Assembly: GCA_007695005.1 (NCBI GenBank)
Contig: REEQ01000110.1
Location: 1 to 35,888 of the forward strand
Length of the DNA: 35,888 nt
Direction of reading: 5' to 3'
Source: Wenzhouxiangellaceae bacterium
GTDB taxonomy: Bacteria > Pseudomonadota > Gammaproteobacteria > Xanthomonadales > Wenzhouxiangellaceae
In this document: positions 1 to 8,109 of the stretch, one piece after another
Layout: every line of letters starts with the position of its first letter
How positions within the stretch are numbered: position 1 is the stretch's first letter
Notes under the pieces: model-generated
Seen by the model: only the letters and a program-made list of their open reading frames with translations
The model's database searches: none
What the model was told of the DNA's origin: nothing
Translations under genes and position numbers: made by a program

Positions 1-55
1 CCACAACGCTTGTGCGACGGCTGAGCGTTACCGTGTTGCCGCGTGGACCACTAGG
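1..55. repeat. Right end of a MITE-like element (partial copy, cut by window edge)
   Basis: These 55 bases are identical, in the same orientation, to 13593-13647, the right end of the complete 336-bp inverted-repeat element described there. The stretch ends in the terminal inverted repeat CCGCGTGGACCACTAGG at 39-55. The rest of this copy lies outside the window. It ends 78 bases before cls, so it sits in or just upstream of that gene's promoter region. Confidence 0.85.
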
Positions 56-133
56 GAATCGCTGAACAGCCATGCACGGGCGCGTTTCTCACGCGGCGGC
101 TATCATGGGCGCTGGCCGACCTTTTGCCATCCC

Positions 134-1561
134 ATGACCTCGCAGCTGGCTATCGTGCTGATCCTGCACGCTTTCATGGCAAGCGTCACCGCGCTGCATG
201 CCATGATGTACAAGCGCGATCCCAGGGCTGCCATTGGCTGGATCGGCGTTTGTTTGCTGCTCCCGCTCGCCGGCCCGATCCTGTACCTGCTGTTCGGACT
301 GAATCGTGCCAGGGACAAGGCCCAACATCTGGGCAAGCGCTCGCCACCGGTAGCCTTTGAACGCGGACAGGCACCACGAGCAGCCGCCGAGCTGCCCGCG
401 CAGATGCCAACGGCTTTTCCGAACCTGGCCAGAGTCGGAACGGCATTGAGCCGCCATGATCTCGTTGCCGGCAACGCTGTCACCGCGCTGGTAAACGGCG
501 AGCAGGCCTACCCGGCCATGCTGGAAGCCATCGACCAAGCCAAGCATCAGCTGTTGTTCAGCACGTATCTGCTGGATATGGACACCACCGGCTCAAAGTT
601 CATAGATTCTCTGGCTGCGGCAGCCAGACGGGGGGTTGAGACCCGGGTACTGATTGACGGTATTGGTGACTGGTATTCATGGCCTCGCGCCAGTCGTCGC
701 CTGGCTGAGGCTGGAGTCAACGTGGCGCGTTTCCTGCCGCCCCGACTGCTACCGCCCAACCTCGCCATCAACATGCGCAATCATCACAAGCTGCTGGCAA
801 TCGACAACTCGGTGGCTTTCACCGGCGGCATGAACATCGGCGACCGCCACTGCATCTCCCTGGCAGACAACCCGCGTCCCACCGCCGATGTACACTTTCA
901 GGTCAGCGGCCCGGTGGTGGATCAACTAAGCACCGAATTTCAGCGTCTCTGGCGGTTTTGCACTGGACAGGCGTGCCCGCTGCCCGGCCATCATGCCGGC
1001 GCTGCCGACGGCGAGCTCTTGTGCCGGGCGCTGGCCGATGGACCAGATGCGGATCTCGACCGGCTCACCGTGCTGCTCGGTGCAGCCCTGGCTGAGGCCA
1101 GGGAAAGCGTGCTCATCATGACGCCTTACTTTCTGCCGCCCAGGGAACTCATCGGCGCACTGCAGGCGGCAGCGATACGCGGGATCAGGGTGCTGCTGGT
1201 CCTGCCGCTTATCAACAACCTGCCCTATGTCCACTGGGCAACGCGCAACATGCTCTGGGAGGTGTTGCTGCACGGCGTTCGCGTCGTTTACCAGGTCGAG
1301 CCCTTCAACCACGCCAAGCTGTTCGTGGTCGATGGCCGCTACAGCCTGGTCGGCTCGGCCAACTGGGACGCCCGCAGCCTGAGACTCAATTTCGAGCTGC
1401 AGCTGGAAGTCTACGGTGAAAAGTTTGCAGCTGACCTGACCAATTACATCGAGCAAGCAGCGGCCGGCGGACGCGAAGTCACCCTGACCGAGGTCGACCA
1501 TCGCAGTCTGCCGGTGCGGGCGCGGGATGCGTTTTGTTGGTTGTTTACCCCTTACTTGTGA
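134..1561 (+). CDS. cls: Cardiolipin synthase (phospholipase D family)
   Basis: This 475-aa protein should condense phospholipids into cardiolipin at the inner membrane. The N-terminus has two hydrophobic segments (about residues 3-25 and 36-55), the PLDN anchor region of bacterial Cls. Two HKD motifs follow: HHKLLAID at H217/K219/D224, followed by TGGMNIGDRH, and HAKLFVVD at H393/K395/D400, followed by GSANWDARS. Both are intact, so the enzyme is predicted active. The length matches the usual 470-490 residues of the family. The ATG at 134 is chosen because it opens directly with the first membrane segment; its ribosome binding site is weak. The gene stands alone, just downstream of a repeat-element end and convergent with the AAA ATPase gene. 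Confidence 0.93.
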   Translation: MTSQLAIVLILHAFMASVTALHAMMYKRDPRAAIGWIGVCLLLPLAGPILYLLFGLNRARDKAQHLGKRSPPVAFERGQAPRAAAELPAQMPTAFPNLARVGTALSRHDLVAGNAVTALVNGEQAYPAMLEAIDQAKHQLLFSTYLLDMDTTGSKFIDSLAAAARRGVETRVLIDGIGDWYSWPRASRRLAEAGVNVARFLPPRLLPPNLAINMRNHHKLLAIDNSVAFTGGMNIGDRHCISLADNPRPTADVHFQVSGPVVDQLSTEFQRLWRFCTGQACPLPGHHAGAADGELLCRALADGPDADLDRLTVLLGAALAEARESVLIMTPYFLPPRELIGALQAAAIRGIRVLLVLPLINNLPYVHWATRNMLWEVLLHGVRVVYQVEPFNHAKLFVVDGRYSLVGSANWDARSLRLNFELQLEVYGEKFAADLTNYIEQAAAGGREVTLTEVDHRSLPVRARDAFCWLFTPYL

Positions 1562-1633
1562 CCGCTAGAGGTGACAGGAAAGAGGCAAGCGCCTTTTGGG
1601 GTTTTCCTATCCCTTCTTACCGCTTGCACAATA

Positions 1634-3151
1634 TCACGCCGGCACAGCCCTGCTGGAAGCCCAGTGGCGCAATTCGACGATAGGCTCGGCCATCACCACC
1701 GACAACGGACGGGTCGCCTGGACTTCTGCCATCAAATGCTCGGTACTCAGGGTGTCACCGCTGGCATGCGCGTCATAGAGAGCGGCGACGACCAGATGCT
1801 CAAGCTCAGCCCCTGAAAAACCTTCGGTGGCTGCGGCAAGCTCGGCCAGCGGATACAGCTGGGGCTTGAGATCACGGCGTTTGAGATGAATGGCCAGCAC
1901 ATCCTCGCGTGTGGCCTGGTCGGGCAGATCGACAAAGAAGATTTCATCAAAACGCCCCTTGCGGACCAGTTCCGGAGGCAGGATGGAAATATCGTTGGCG
2001 GTGGCCGCCAGGAAAACGCGCGACTTGCGCTCGGCCATCCAGGTCAGCAGGGAGCCGAGCATACGGCGTGAGGTGCCGCCGTCGGAGTCGGAAACCGACA
2101 GCCCTTTCTCGATTTCATCGATCCAAAGCACACACGGCGACATCAGCTCGGCAGCGCGCAGCGACTCGCGCAGATTGCGCTCGCTTTCGCCGTGATAGCG
2201 ATTGAACAGGGCACCGCAATCCAGGTGCAGCAGCGGGACGCCAAACAGCCCTGCGGCCGCGCGCGCAGCCAGCGATTTGCCGCAGCCCTGAACCCCAAGC
2301 AACAGCATCCCCTTGGGCATGTCCAAGCCCGGTGGCGGCGCACTTGCATTGAAAACACTGGCGCGTATTTCCAGCCAGCGCTTCAGACGCGGCATTCCAG
2401 CGACCTGGCTGAACCTGGCGGTTTCCAGTTCAAAGGTCAGGATGCCACCCGGGTTGAGCAGGTCAAACTTGGCCCGCATCACCTCCGGCAGATCGGACTC
2501 GTCCAGCACGCCGTCATCCTGGATCGCGTTTCTGGCCAGGCGGCGGGCGTCCTTCATTGCCAGGCCTTCGAGGTTGTTGATCAAGCTGTTCAATACCTCC
2601 TCGCACAACGGCTGAACCGCAGTCCCGCGCTGATTGCCCCAGCGCAGGGCCTCGGCACGCACCATCGCAGCCAGAGTACCGCGGTCGGGCGGCTTGAGCT
2701 GAAAACGTCTCGCGACCACCTCCAGCTCGCGCGGCAGCTTCAGCTCCGGGCTGACCAGAACCAGTGTTCGAGCATGCACACCTTCGTCCTGGCGGGTCAT
2801 TTCCCGAAGCTGGCGGACCGTGACCGGGTCGTTCAGAAACGGGTGAAAGTCCATCAGCATGAAAATGCCGCGATCACGGCGCTGACGAATGTGCGCCAGC
2901 GCCTGCTCGACCTCCTTGAACTCCCCGGCCAAGGGCTGATCACGCTCTACCCACCTCATTCCCTGGGCAGCAGTCCACTTGAACAGTGGTCGACCGAGCA
3001 GCCGTCGCAGCTCGGAAAACAGGGCCATGGCATGCGGCTCGTCGTGGCTCTCTATGACAATCAACGGCGCCCCGGCGCGAATCATGGCGGCCAGCTCACT
3101 GATCTCGGCAGGATTGACCCCAGGATCCGGCGACAGGTTGGGATAGTTCAT
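1634..3151 (-). CDS. Ycf46-like AAA+ ATPase
   Basis: This 505-aa protein has a divergent N-terminal half (about 1-240), then a standard AAA+ module. The module has Walker A GVQGCGKS at 286-293, Walker [11 protein letters not shown] from 341 (D345/E346), an arginine-rich sensor/finger stretch VRKGRFDE near 397-403, and a C-terminal lid with [10 protein letters not shown]. This arrangement resembles the Ycf46 group of AAA proteins known from cyanobacteria, plastids and many proteobacteria; their role is poorly defined. I start at the ATG at 3151, because the reading frame farther upstream would run into the divergent gene and gives no domain-like sequence. The start has only a weak ribosome binding site. 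It diverges from the NERD-domain gene across about 100 bp, suggesting a shared promoter region. No transmembrane segment is visible. Confidence 0.85.
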   Translation of the reverse strand: MNYPNLSPDPGVNPAEISELAAMIRAGAPLIVIESHDEPHAMALFSELRRLLGRPLFKWTAAQGMRWVERDQPLAGEFKEVEQALAHIRQRRDRGIFMLMDFHPFLNDPVTVRQLREMTRQDEGVHARTLVLVSPELKLPRELEVVARRFQLKPPDRGTLAAMVRAEALRWGNQRGTAVQPLCEEVLNSLINNLEGLAMKDARRLARNAIQDDGVLDESDLPEVMRAKFDLLNPGGILTFELETARFSQVAGMPRLKRWLEIRASVFNASAPPPGLDMPKGMLLLGVQGCGKSLAARAAAGLFGVPLLHLDCGALFNRYHGESERNLRESLRAAELMSPCVLWIDEIEKGLSVSDSDGGTSRRMLGSLLTWMAERKSRVFLAATANDISILPPELVRKGRFDEIFFVDLPDQATREDVLAIHLKRRDLKPQLYPLAELAAATEGFSGAELEHLVVAALYDAHASGDTLSTEHLMAEVQATRPLSVVMAEPIVELRHWASSRAVPA

Positions 3152-3250
3152 CGGGATGGGCTTGGCCTTGGTCGAACCAGGCGAGATTATCGCGATTTCG
3201 CGGAATTCTGTCACGCCGTCTGCTGCTTCGCACTGTGGCATTATCCAGCC

Positions 3251-4063
3251 ATGGCCGACGAAAGATTCCTGATTCCCTACCCCGCCATGGAGCGGCATCG
3301 GCTGGAGCTGGCTGAAGCTGGTCGCCGTCGTCGCACCCGGATCCTGGTCGGGGGCAGCACGGTGCTGGCCGTGTGCCTGGCGGCCTGGATGTTGCACCCA
3401 TACCTGGCTTTCATGCTGGCCGGGGTCGGCGCCATGATTCTGTTTTTCGCCTCTCTGGGCGGCGCCTCTTCAGTCCCGGCCGACCAGTTGCTCGGCGAGG
3501 AGGGAGAGTTGCGCGTGCTGCGCTTTCTCAGGCAATTGCCTGATCAGTACCTGTTGCTCAATCAGCTGCGGATCAAGGATCCCAGCCTGCCGAACGGCGA
3601 ACGCGAACTGGACTTCCTCGTTATCGGCCCCGGCGGCCTGCATTTGATCGAGGTCAAGAATACAGCCGGCCGCATCGTTGTCCAGCCCGAGGCGAAGAGC
3701 TGGCCGGTTGCCAGGCGCGCAGGTTGCGGATCATCGGCCTGCTGGAACAGTCTGGCCAGCCCGCTGCGTCAGGTTCAGGCCCAGGCAGCGGCGTTGGAAC
3801 AATGGCTGCTGACCCATGGTCTAGTGCTGCCGGTGCGACCAGTGGTCTGTTTTGCCCGACCCGAGGTGCAGATCGAAGGCGCCGGCGACGCTCCGCACCC
3901 CGTTGTGGTGCCGGAACAGCTGCTCGCTCTGATCAGCAGCCAGCCTACACTCTCGGCGGGCGGGCTGGAAAAGCGCGAGCATGTCGCCGGCCTGCTTCGC
4001 CAGCGGCCGGGCGCACCCGCCGCGGTGCTGCAGAGCATCCCTCAATCACAGAGCTCTTGGTAA
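3251..4063 (+). CDS. NERD-domain (nuclease-related) membrane protein
   Basis: This 270-aa protein has two hydrophobic segments near residues 31-75, followed by a nuclease-related (NERD) domain. The domain's core is clear: LLGEEGELRVLRFL near 80-93, then RELDFLVIGPGGLHLIEVKN with D121, E134 and K136. That is the PD-(D/E)xK-like constellation of NERD proteins. This implies a membrane-tethered putative nuclease or nucleic-acid-binding protein; no substrate can be read from the sequence. An open frame extends far upstream, but that part overlaps the AAA gene on the other strand and has no membrane or domain character, so the ATG at 3251 is preferred. It ends 9 bases before mrpE, so it may be the first gene of the antiporter transcript. 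Confidence 0.85.
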   Translation: MADERFLIPYPAMERHRLELAEAGRRRRTRILVGGSTVLAVCLAAWMLHPYLAFMLAGVGAMILFFASLGGASSVPADQLLGEEGELRVLRFLRQLPDQYLLLNQLRIKDPSLPNGERELDFLVIGPGGLHLIEVKNTAGRIVVQPEAKSWPVARRAGCGSSACWNSLASPLRQVQAQAAALEQWLLTHGLVLPVRPVVCFARPEVQIEGAGDAPHPVVVPEQLLALISSQPTLSAGGLEKREHVAGLLRQRPGAPAAVLQSIPQSQSSW

Positions 4064-4072
4064 TATTTCCTG

Positions 4073-4558
4073 ATGCGCTATGTCATCTCACTAGGCTTGT
4101 TGCTGGTCCTGTTGTGGCTCGCCCTTTCGGGCGTCTACAAGCCCGTAATCTTCTTCCTGGGCGCCGGATCAGTGATCCTCGTGGTGTGGCTGTCGGTGCG
4201 CATGGATGTGGTCGGTGTCGAGCACAATCCGGTGCTGTTTTCCTGGCGGCTGGCTGCATACTGGTTATGGTTGCTGGGGCAGCTGGTCAAGAGCAACCTG
4301 CATGTCAGCAAGCTGGTTTTCCAGATCGACAAGGTCAGGCCCCGGCTGCTGACCGTGCCTGTCCCGCACCAGGCAGCTGTGTCCAAGGTCACCTATGGCA
4401 ACTCCGTCACGCTGACGCCGGGCACCGTGACGCTGCGGCTGACCAGGGACCGGCTCGAGGCGCACGCTCTGGATGAAGAGTCAGCGCGCGATCTTGAAGC
4501 CGGGCACATGGCACGCAAGATTTCCTGGCTGGAGCGGCAAGCGGAGGGCGAATCTTGA
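4073..4558 (+). CDS. mrpE: Na+/H+ antiporter subunit E (MrpE/MnhE/MbhA-like)
   Basis: This 161-aa protein has two or three N-terminal membrane helices (about 3-45 and 60-80) and a cytoplasmic tail. The pattern WLALSGVYKPVIFFLG at the start and NSVTLTPGTVTL near residues 107-118 are hallmarks of the MrpE family. It opens an operon whose genes overlap by four bases almost throughout, and it overlaps mrpF at 4555-4558. In Mrp complexes subunit E is needed for stability and transport, but is not itself a proton channel. The nine-base gap to the upstream NERD gene leaves co-transcription possible. Confidence 0.9.
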   Translation: MRYVISLGLLLVLLWLALSGVYKPVIFFLGAGSVILVVWLSVRMDVVGVEHNPVLFSWRLAAYWLWLLGQLVKSNLHVSKLVFQIDKVRPRLLTVPVPHQAAVSKVTYGNSVTLTPGTVTLRLTRDRLEAHALDEESARDLEAGHMARKISWLERQAEGES

Positions 4559-4842
4559 ACACGGTGCTGGTGGCAACCACCCTGGCCATTTTCCTGACCA
4601 TGGCGCTGGCCCTGGTCCGGGCCTTGCGCGGACCGACCATTTACGATCGCATCGTGGCGGTCAACGTTTTCGGGACCAAAACAGTGCTGGCCGTGGCCCT
4701 CATCACATATGTGACCGGCCATGCCGATCTGATTGACGTAGCACTGGTTTACGCCCTGATCAACTTTATTGCCATCGTCACCGTCCTGAAACTGGTCAAG
4801 ACCCGGGACCTGGCCGCCGAAGGCTCCGAGGACCCACGATGA
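4555..4842 (+). CDS. mrpF: Na+/H+ antiporter subunit F (MrpF/MbhB-like)
   Basis: This 95-aa protein has three membrane helices. The motif RALRGPTIYDRIVAVNVFGTK (residues about 22-42) is the conserved MrpF signature (RGPt..DRivA.N), followed by DLIDVALVYALINF. The start is a TTG at 4555 that overlaps the mrpE stop (TTGA) and is preceded by GGAGG at a suitable distance; no better ATG exists. The gene overlaps mrpG by four bases, indicating translational coupling. It is a small structural subunit of the antiporter membrane arm. Confidence 0.9.
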   Translation: MNTVLVATTLAIFLTMALALVRALRGPTIYDRIVAVNVFGTKTVLAVALITYVTGHADLIDVALVYALINFIAIVTVLKLVKTRDLAAEGSEDPR

Positions 4843-5192
4843 TGGCCATCTTCATCGACATTCTGTCCTGGGTGCTCCTGATCACCGGCGGAGCCTTCGG
4901 AGTCATCGGCGGGATCGGCCTGCTGAGGTTCCCCGACTTCTACACCAGGCTGCACGCCAGCGGCATCACCGACACCTTGTGCGCGGTTTTGATCGTGTTC
5001 GGCTTGATGCTGCAATCGGGTCTGAGTCTGCTGACCCTGAAAATGGTGCTGATCCTGCTGTTTCTGCTGTTCACCACACCGACAGCCACTCATGCATTGG
5101 CCCGGGCTGCGGTACTGGACGGTCTTGAACCCAAGCTGGCCGACCAGCCACAAGCATCCCCCAGCGAGGAGGAGCCACCATCGAAGCCCTGA
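4839..5192 (+). CDS. mrpG: Na+/H+ antiporter subunit G (MrpG/MbhC-like)
   Basis: This 117-aa protein has three membrane helices. The family pattern is clear: GGAFGVIGGIGLLRFPDFYTRLHASGITDTLC (about 17-48, with the RFPDFYTRLHA core), then a helix ending in LFTTPTATHALARAA. The C-terminal 25 residues are polar and proline-rich. The ATG at 4839 overlaps the mrpF stop; an ATG one codon later is equally possible. Its 3' end contains the strong ribosome binding site (5167-5174) used by the next gene, with which it overlaps by 13 bases. Confidence 0.9.
   Translation: MMAIFIDILSWVLLITGGAFGVIGGIGLLRFPDFYTRLHASGITDTLCAVLIVFGLMLQSGLSLLTLKMVLILLFLLFTTPTATHALARAAVLDGLEPKLADQPQASPSEEEPPSKP
5167..5174 (+). 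promoter_or_regulatory. Strong ribosome binding site deciding an ATC start
   Basis: AGGAGGAG lies inside the end of mrpG. The bases 6-8 nt downstream read ATC at 5180, in frame with the MbhD/E fusion protein. No ATG, GTG or TTG follows at a proper distance, and the frame is closed upstream by TGA at 5126. The site therefore argues that the next gene starts at a non-canonical ATC. Confidence 0.7.
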
Positions 5193-5794
5193 TCGACATT
5201 TCGCTGCTGCTATTCCTGATTGTGGTCGCGGTGGCCATCGTGCGGGTGCGCGACCTGTTTGCGGCCGGCATGCTGTTTGCCATCTACTCGCTGCTGTCAG
5301 CAGCCCTGTTCACGGTGCTGGATGCCGGCGACGTTGCCCTGACTGAAGCCGCAGTGGGCGCCGGCATCAGCACCATTCTGGTGCTGGCCGTGCTTGCCCT
5401 GGCGCGGCGCTACGAACATCCGACCGGCGGCCATAATCTGGTCGCCCTGTTCGTGGTGATCATTACTGGCGCCGTGCTGGTTTATGCCACGCTGGATCTA
5501 CCCGAGTTTGGCCATCCGGACAACCCGGCCCAGGTCCATGTCGGCCCGCACTACATCGAACAGAGCTACCCGGACATGGGCGTGCCGAACATGGTTGCCG
5601 CCGTGCTGGCCAGCTACCGCTCGATCGACACCATGGGCGAAGCATTTGTCATTTTTGCAGCGGGCCTGGCCGTGTTTGCGCTGCTGTCAGTGCCGCCGCG
5701 CCGGCGCCAATCCGGCATTGTGCCGCGTCGGCCGCTGAGCGACAGTCGCGAAGACGAGCCGGCCGATGAGAAAGAGAAGCCCGATCATGAGTGA
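5180..5794 (+). CDS. MbhD/MbhE-type fusion subunit (DUF4040; MrpA C-terminal equivalent)
   Basis: With the ATC start at 5180 this is a 204-aa protein. The first part is a DUF4040/MbhD domain: an N-terminal helix, then RVRDLFAAGMLFAIYSLLSA and DVALTEAAVGAGIST, the conserved signature. The second part (about 100-190) resembles MbhE and the last helices of MrpA, with PHYIEQSYPDMGVPNMVAAVLASYRSIDTMGE. In full-length MrpA these domains form the C-terminus; here they are a separate gene, as in archaeal Mbh-type clusters. The first conventional start, GTG 5222, has no ribosome binding site and would delete most of helix 1. ATC 5180 is placed seven bases behind AGGAGG, and CTG 5189 is a second option. 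The tail is charged. The stop overlaps the start of mrpB. Confidence 0.88.
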   Translation: MEALIDISLLLFLIVVAVAIVRVRDLFAAGMLFAIYSLLSAALFTVLDAGDVALTEAAVGAGISTILVLAVLALARRYEHPTGGHNLVALFVVIITGAVLVYATLDLPEFGHPDNPAQVHVGPHYIEQSYPDMGVPNMVAAVLASYRSIDTMGEAFVIFAAGLAVFALLSVPPRRRQSGIVPRRPLSDSREDEPADEKEKPDHE

Positions 5795-6239
5795 CAATGG
5801 CATCCTGCGGGTTGTGGCCCGCTTTCTGATCCCGCTGATCATGCTGTTCGGGCTCTACATCCAGTTCCATGGCGAGTACTCGCCGGGCGGCGGCTTTCAG
5901 GCCGGCGTGGTGTTTGCCGCCGGCTGGATCCTGTTTGCCCTGATCTACGGCCTTGACAATGCCTTGAAGGTGATCTCACAGCGCGCCATGTACATCCTCG
6001 CCGCAGCCGGCGTGCTGCTGTATGCCTTCGTCGGGCTGCTGGGCGTTGCCATGGGCGGCCGCTTTCTGGACTTCTATCCTTTGCTACCATCGCCGCACGC
6101 TGCTCAGCAACTGGGCATCATCACCGTGGAATTCGGTGTGGGCGTGACCGTGGCAACGGTGGTGATGCTGATTTACACCATGTTTGCCCGACGCAAGTCG
6201 GAGTGGGAAGCTGTGCTTCGTGAGGACAGTGATCCATGA
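5787..6239 (+). CDS. mrpB: Na+/H+ antiporter subunit B (MrpB/MbhF-like)
   Basis: This is a 150-aa protein if started at ATG 5787, which overlaps the preceding stop. An in-frame ATG at 5766 would add seven charged residues. It has four helices and the MrpB/MnhB signature HGEYSPGGGFQAGVVFAAGWI near residues 26-46, then a glycine-rich helix and a final helix with GVGVTVATVVMLI. MrpB-type subunits are homologous to part of the MrpA C-terminus and line the ion path. The stop overlaps the mrpC start (ATGA at 6236). Confidence 0.9.
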   Translation: MSDNGILRVVARFLIPLIMLFGLYIQFHGEYSPGGGFQAGVVFAAGWILFALIYGLDNALKVISQRAMYILAAAGVLLYAFVGLLGVAMGGRFLDFYPLLPSPHAAQQLGIITVEFGVGVTVATVVMLIYTMFARRKSEWEAVLREDSDP

Positions 6240-6622
6240 GCACCATCTTGAGCTTCTTTAACTACTGGGTGGTCGTCGCCCTGATGATGATCGGCTTTTA
6301 CTGCGTCATCGCCCGCGGCAACATGGTCAAGAAAATCATGGGTCTGAACCTGTTTCAGACATCGGTATTCATTCTCTTTGTCACCTCCGGCAAGGTCTCC
6401 GGCGGTTCTACTCCGATCCTGCGAGAAGGGGTGGAGATCTACTCCAATCCTTTGCCGCACGTCATCGTCCTGACCGCAATCGTGGTCGGGGTAGCGATCA
6501 CCTCGGTGGGTCTGGCGCTGGCCGTTCGCATCCAGGAAGCCTACGGCACCATCGAAGACGACCATCTCGGTGACGACGATGACGACGAGCGCCTGGCGCT
6601 GGAGGATCGGCAACGCCGATGA
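6236..6622 (+). CDS. mrpC: Na+/H+ antiporter subunit C (MrpC/MbhG, NuoK-like)
   Basis: This 128-aa NuoK homologue has three helices. The diagnostic pattern is GFYCVIARGNMVKKIMGLNLFQTSVFILF (about 19-47), followed by NPLPHVIVLTAIVVGVAITSVGLALAVRI (about 75-103), which matches MrpC/MnhC (dPlpqALvLTAIVIg). The C-terminal tail is strongly acidic (runs of D and E). It belongs to the operon and overlaps the first large antiporter subunit by four bases. Confidence 0.92.
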   Translation: MSTILSFFNYWVVVALMMIGFYCVIARGNMVKKIMGLNLFQTSVFILFVTSGKVSGGSTPILREGVEIYSNPLPHVIVLTAIVVGVAITSVGLALAVRIQEAYGTIEDDHLGDDDDDERLALEDRQRR

Positions 6623-8109
6623 ATATCATCGATCTGATGCCATTCAGCGTGCTGCTGCCGCTGATCGCGGCCGGCGTGGTCGCCATCCTTCCCGGTCGTA
6701 CCCTGCCCTGGACGGTGACCTTCCTGGCCGCCCTTGGCAGCGCCGTCATAGCCGCCTTTACCCTGCCAGCGGCCACCGAGGTCACGCTGTCCTACCCTTT
6801 TGGCAACTGGCCACCGCCAATCGGCATCGAGTATCGAGTTGACGCCGCCAATGCCTTTGTCGCCCTGCTGATTGCCAGCATGGCCAGCCTGTCCTTGCTG
6901 TGGGGCAAGACCAGCGTCAATCAGGAGGTGCTCGGGCGTCAGGGTCCATTCTACGCCTTGTTTCTGCTGGCGCTGTCCGGCCTGCTCGGCATCACCCTGA
7001 CCGGCGATACCTTCAATGTATTCGTATTTCTAGAAATCTCATCGCTGGCAACCTATGCACTCGTCGCCTATGGCAGAGATCGCCGTGCCTTGCTGGCAGC
7101 GTTCCGCTACCTGATCATGGGAACGGTCGGGGCGACCTTCCTGCTGATCGGAATTGCCTTTCTTTACACGATGACCGGGACGCTGAACATGGCCGACCTG
7201 GCCGAGCGTTTGCCGGAGGTCCGTGATACCCGGGCCGTGCGCGCAGCGCTGGCCTTCATCATTGTCGGTCTGGGCCTGAAGCTGGCCATGTTACCGCTGC
7301 ATCTCTGGCTACCCAACGCCTACGCCTACGCACCCAACTTCATCACCGTGTTCCTGGCCGGCACGGCGACCAAGGTGGCCTTGTACGTGATGCTGCGATT
7401 CATTTTTACCGTGTTCGCGCCGGACTACAGCTTCGTCGTGCTGCCGCTGGCCACAGTGCTCATGGTGCTGGCCGTGGCCGGCATGTTTGCCGGTTCCTGG
7501 GTGGCCATGTTCCAGGTTCACATCAAGCGCATGCTGGCCTACTCGTCCGTGGCACAGGTCGGATACATGGTGCTGGGCGTGTCGCTGGTATCCCTGTCCG
7601 GTCTGACCGCAGCCTTCCTGCACCTGTTTAACCACGCACTGATCAAGACCGCCCTGTTCATGGCAATCGGCTCGGTCATCTATCGGATCGGATCGGCAAA
7701 GATCGACAATTTCCGGGGCCTGGGCCGGCAAATGCCCTGGACCATGACCGCCTTTGCCCTGGCCGGGCTGTCGATCATCGGCGTGCCGACCACAGCGGGC
7801 TTCATCAGCAAGTGGTACCTGATCCTGGCCGCGCTGGAATCGGGTGCCTGGTGGCTGGTGGCCCTTATCGTGATGACCTCGATGATGGCCGTGGTCTACA
7901 TCTGGCGTATCGTTGAGGCGGCGTGGATGACCGAACGACCGGCCGATCTGCCCGCTGTCAAGGAAGCGCCGTTGGGGCTCTTGATTCCGACCTGGATCAT
8001 GGTGGCCCTCAATTTCTACTTCGGCCTCGACACCCGCCTGACCGTAGGTGCGGCCAGTGCCGCCGCGGAAGTGATGCTGGGCCCGGGGTTCAGCGGAGTC
8101 AGTCCATGA
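6619..8109 (+). CDS. mrpD: Antiporter subunit D-like 1 (MrpD/MbhH, NuoN/NuoM family)
   Basis: This is a 496-aa proton-conducting transporter of the NuoL/M/N family, about 14 helices. The key charged residues are present: E139 in FVFLEISSLATY (TM5), K221 in GLGLKLAMLPLHLWLP (TM7), K252 in AGTATKVALY (TM8) and K398 in FISKWYLI (TM12). This is a full conduction set, so the subunit is predicted active in H+ or Na+ translocation. Overall it is closest to MrpD/MbhH. It is coupled to both neighbours by four-base overlaps. It is the first of three large antiporter-type subunits in this operon. Confidence 0.9.
   Translation: MNIIDLMPFSVLLPLIAAGVVAILPGRTLPWTVTFLAALGSAVIAAFTLPAATEVTLSYPFGNWPPPIGIEYRVDAANAFVALLIASMASLSLLWGKTSVNQEVLGRQGPFYALFLLALSGLLGITLTGDTFNVFVFLEISSLATYALVAYGRDRRALLAAFRYLIMGTVGATFLLIGIAFLYTMTGTLNMADLAERLPEVRDTRAVRAALAFIIVGLGLKLAMLPLHLWLPNAYAYAPNFITVFLAGTATKVALYVMLRFIFTVFAPDYSFVVLPLATVLMVLAVAGMFAGSWVAMFQVHIKRMLAYSSVAQVGYMVLGVSLVSLSGLTAAFLHLFNHALIKTALFMAIGSVIYRIGSAKIDNFRGLGRQMPWTMTAFALAGLSIIGVPTTAGFISKWYLILAALESGAWWLVALIVMTSMMAVVYIWRIVEAAWMTERPADLPAVKEAPLGLLIPTWIMVALNFYFGLDTRLTVGAASAAAEVMLGPGFSGVSP

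Noticed and set aside
1562-1633. Terminator between cls and the AAA gene
   Set aside because: Only a 6-7 bp inverted pair with a loop of about 30 bases; not convincing.
2192-3250. Open plus-strand frame extending the NERD protein by 353 codons
   Set aside because: It lies entirely opposite the AAA ATPase gene, has no domain or membrane character, and the NERD protein has a natural ATG at 3251.
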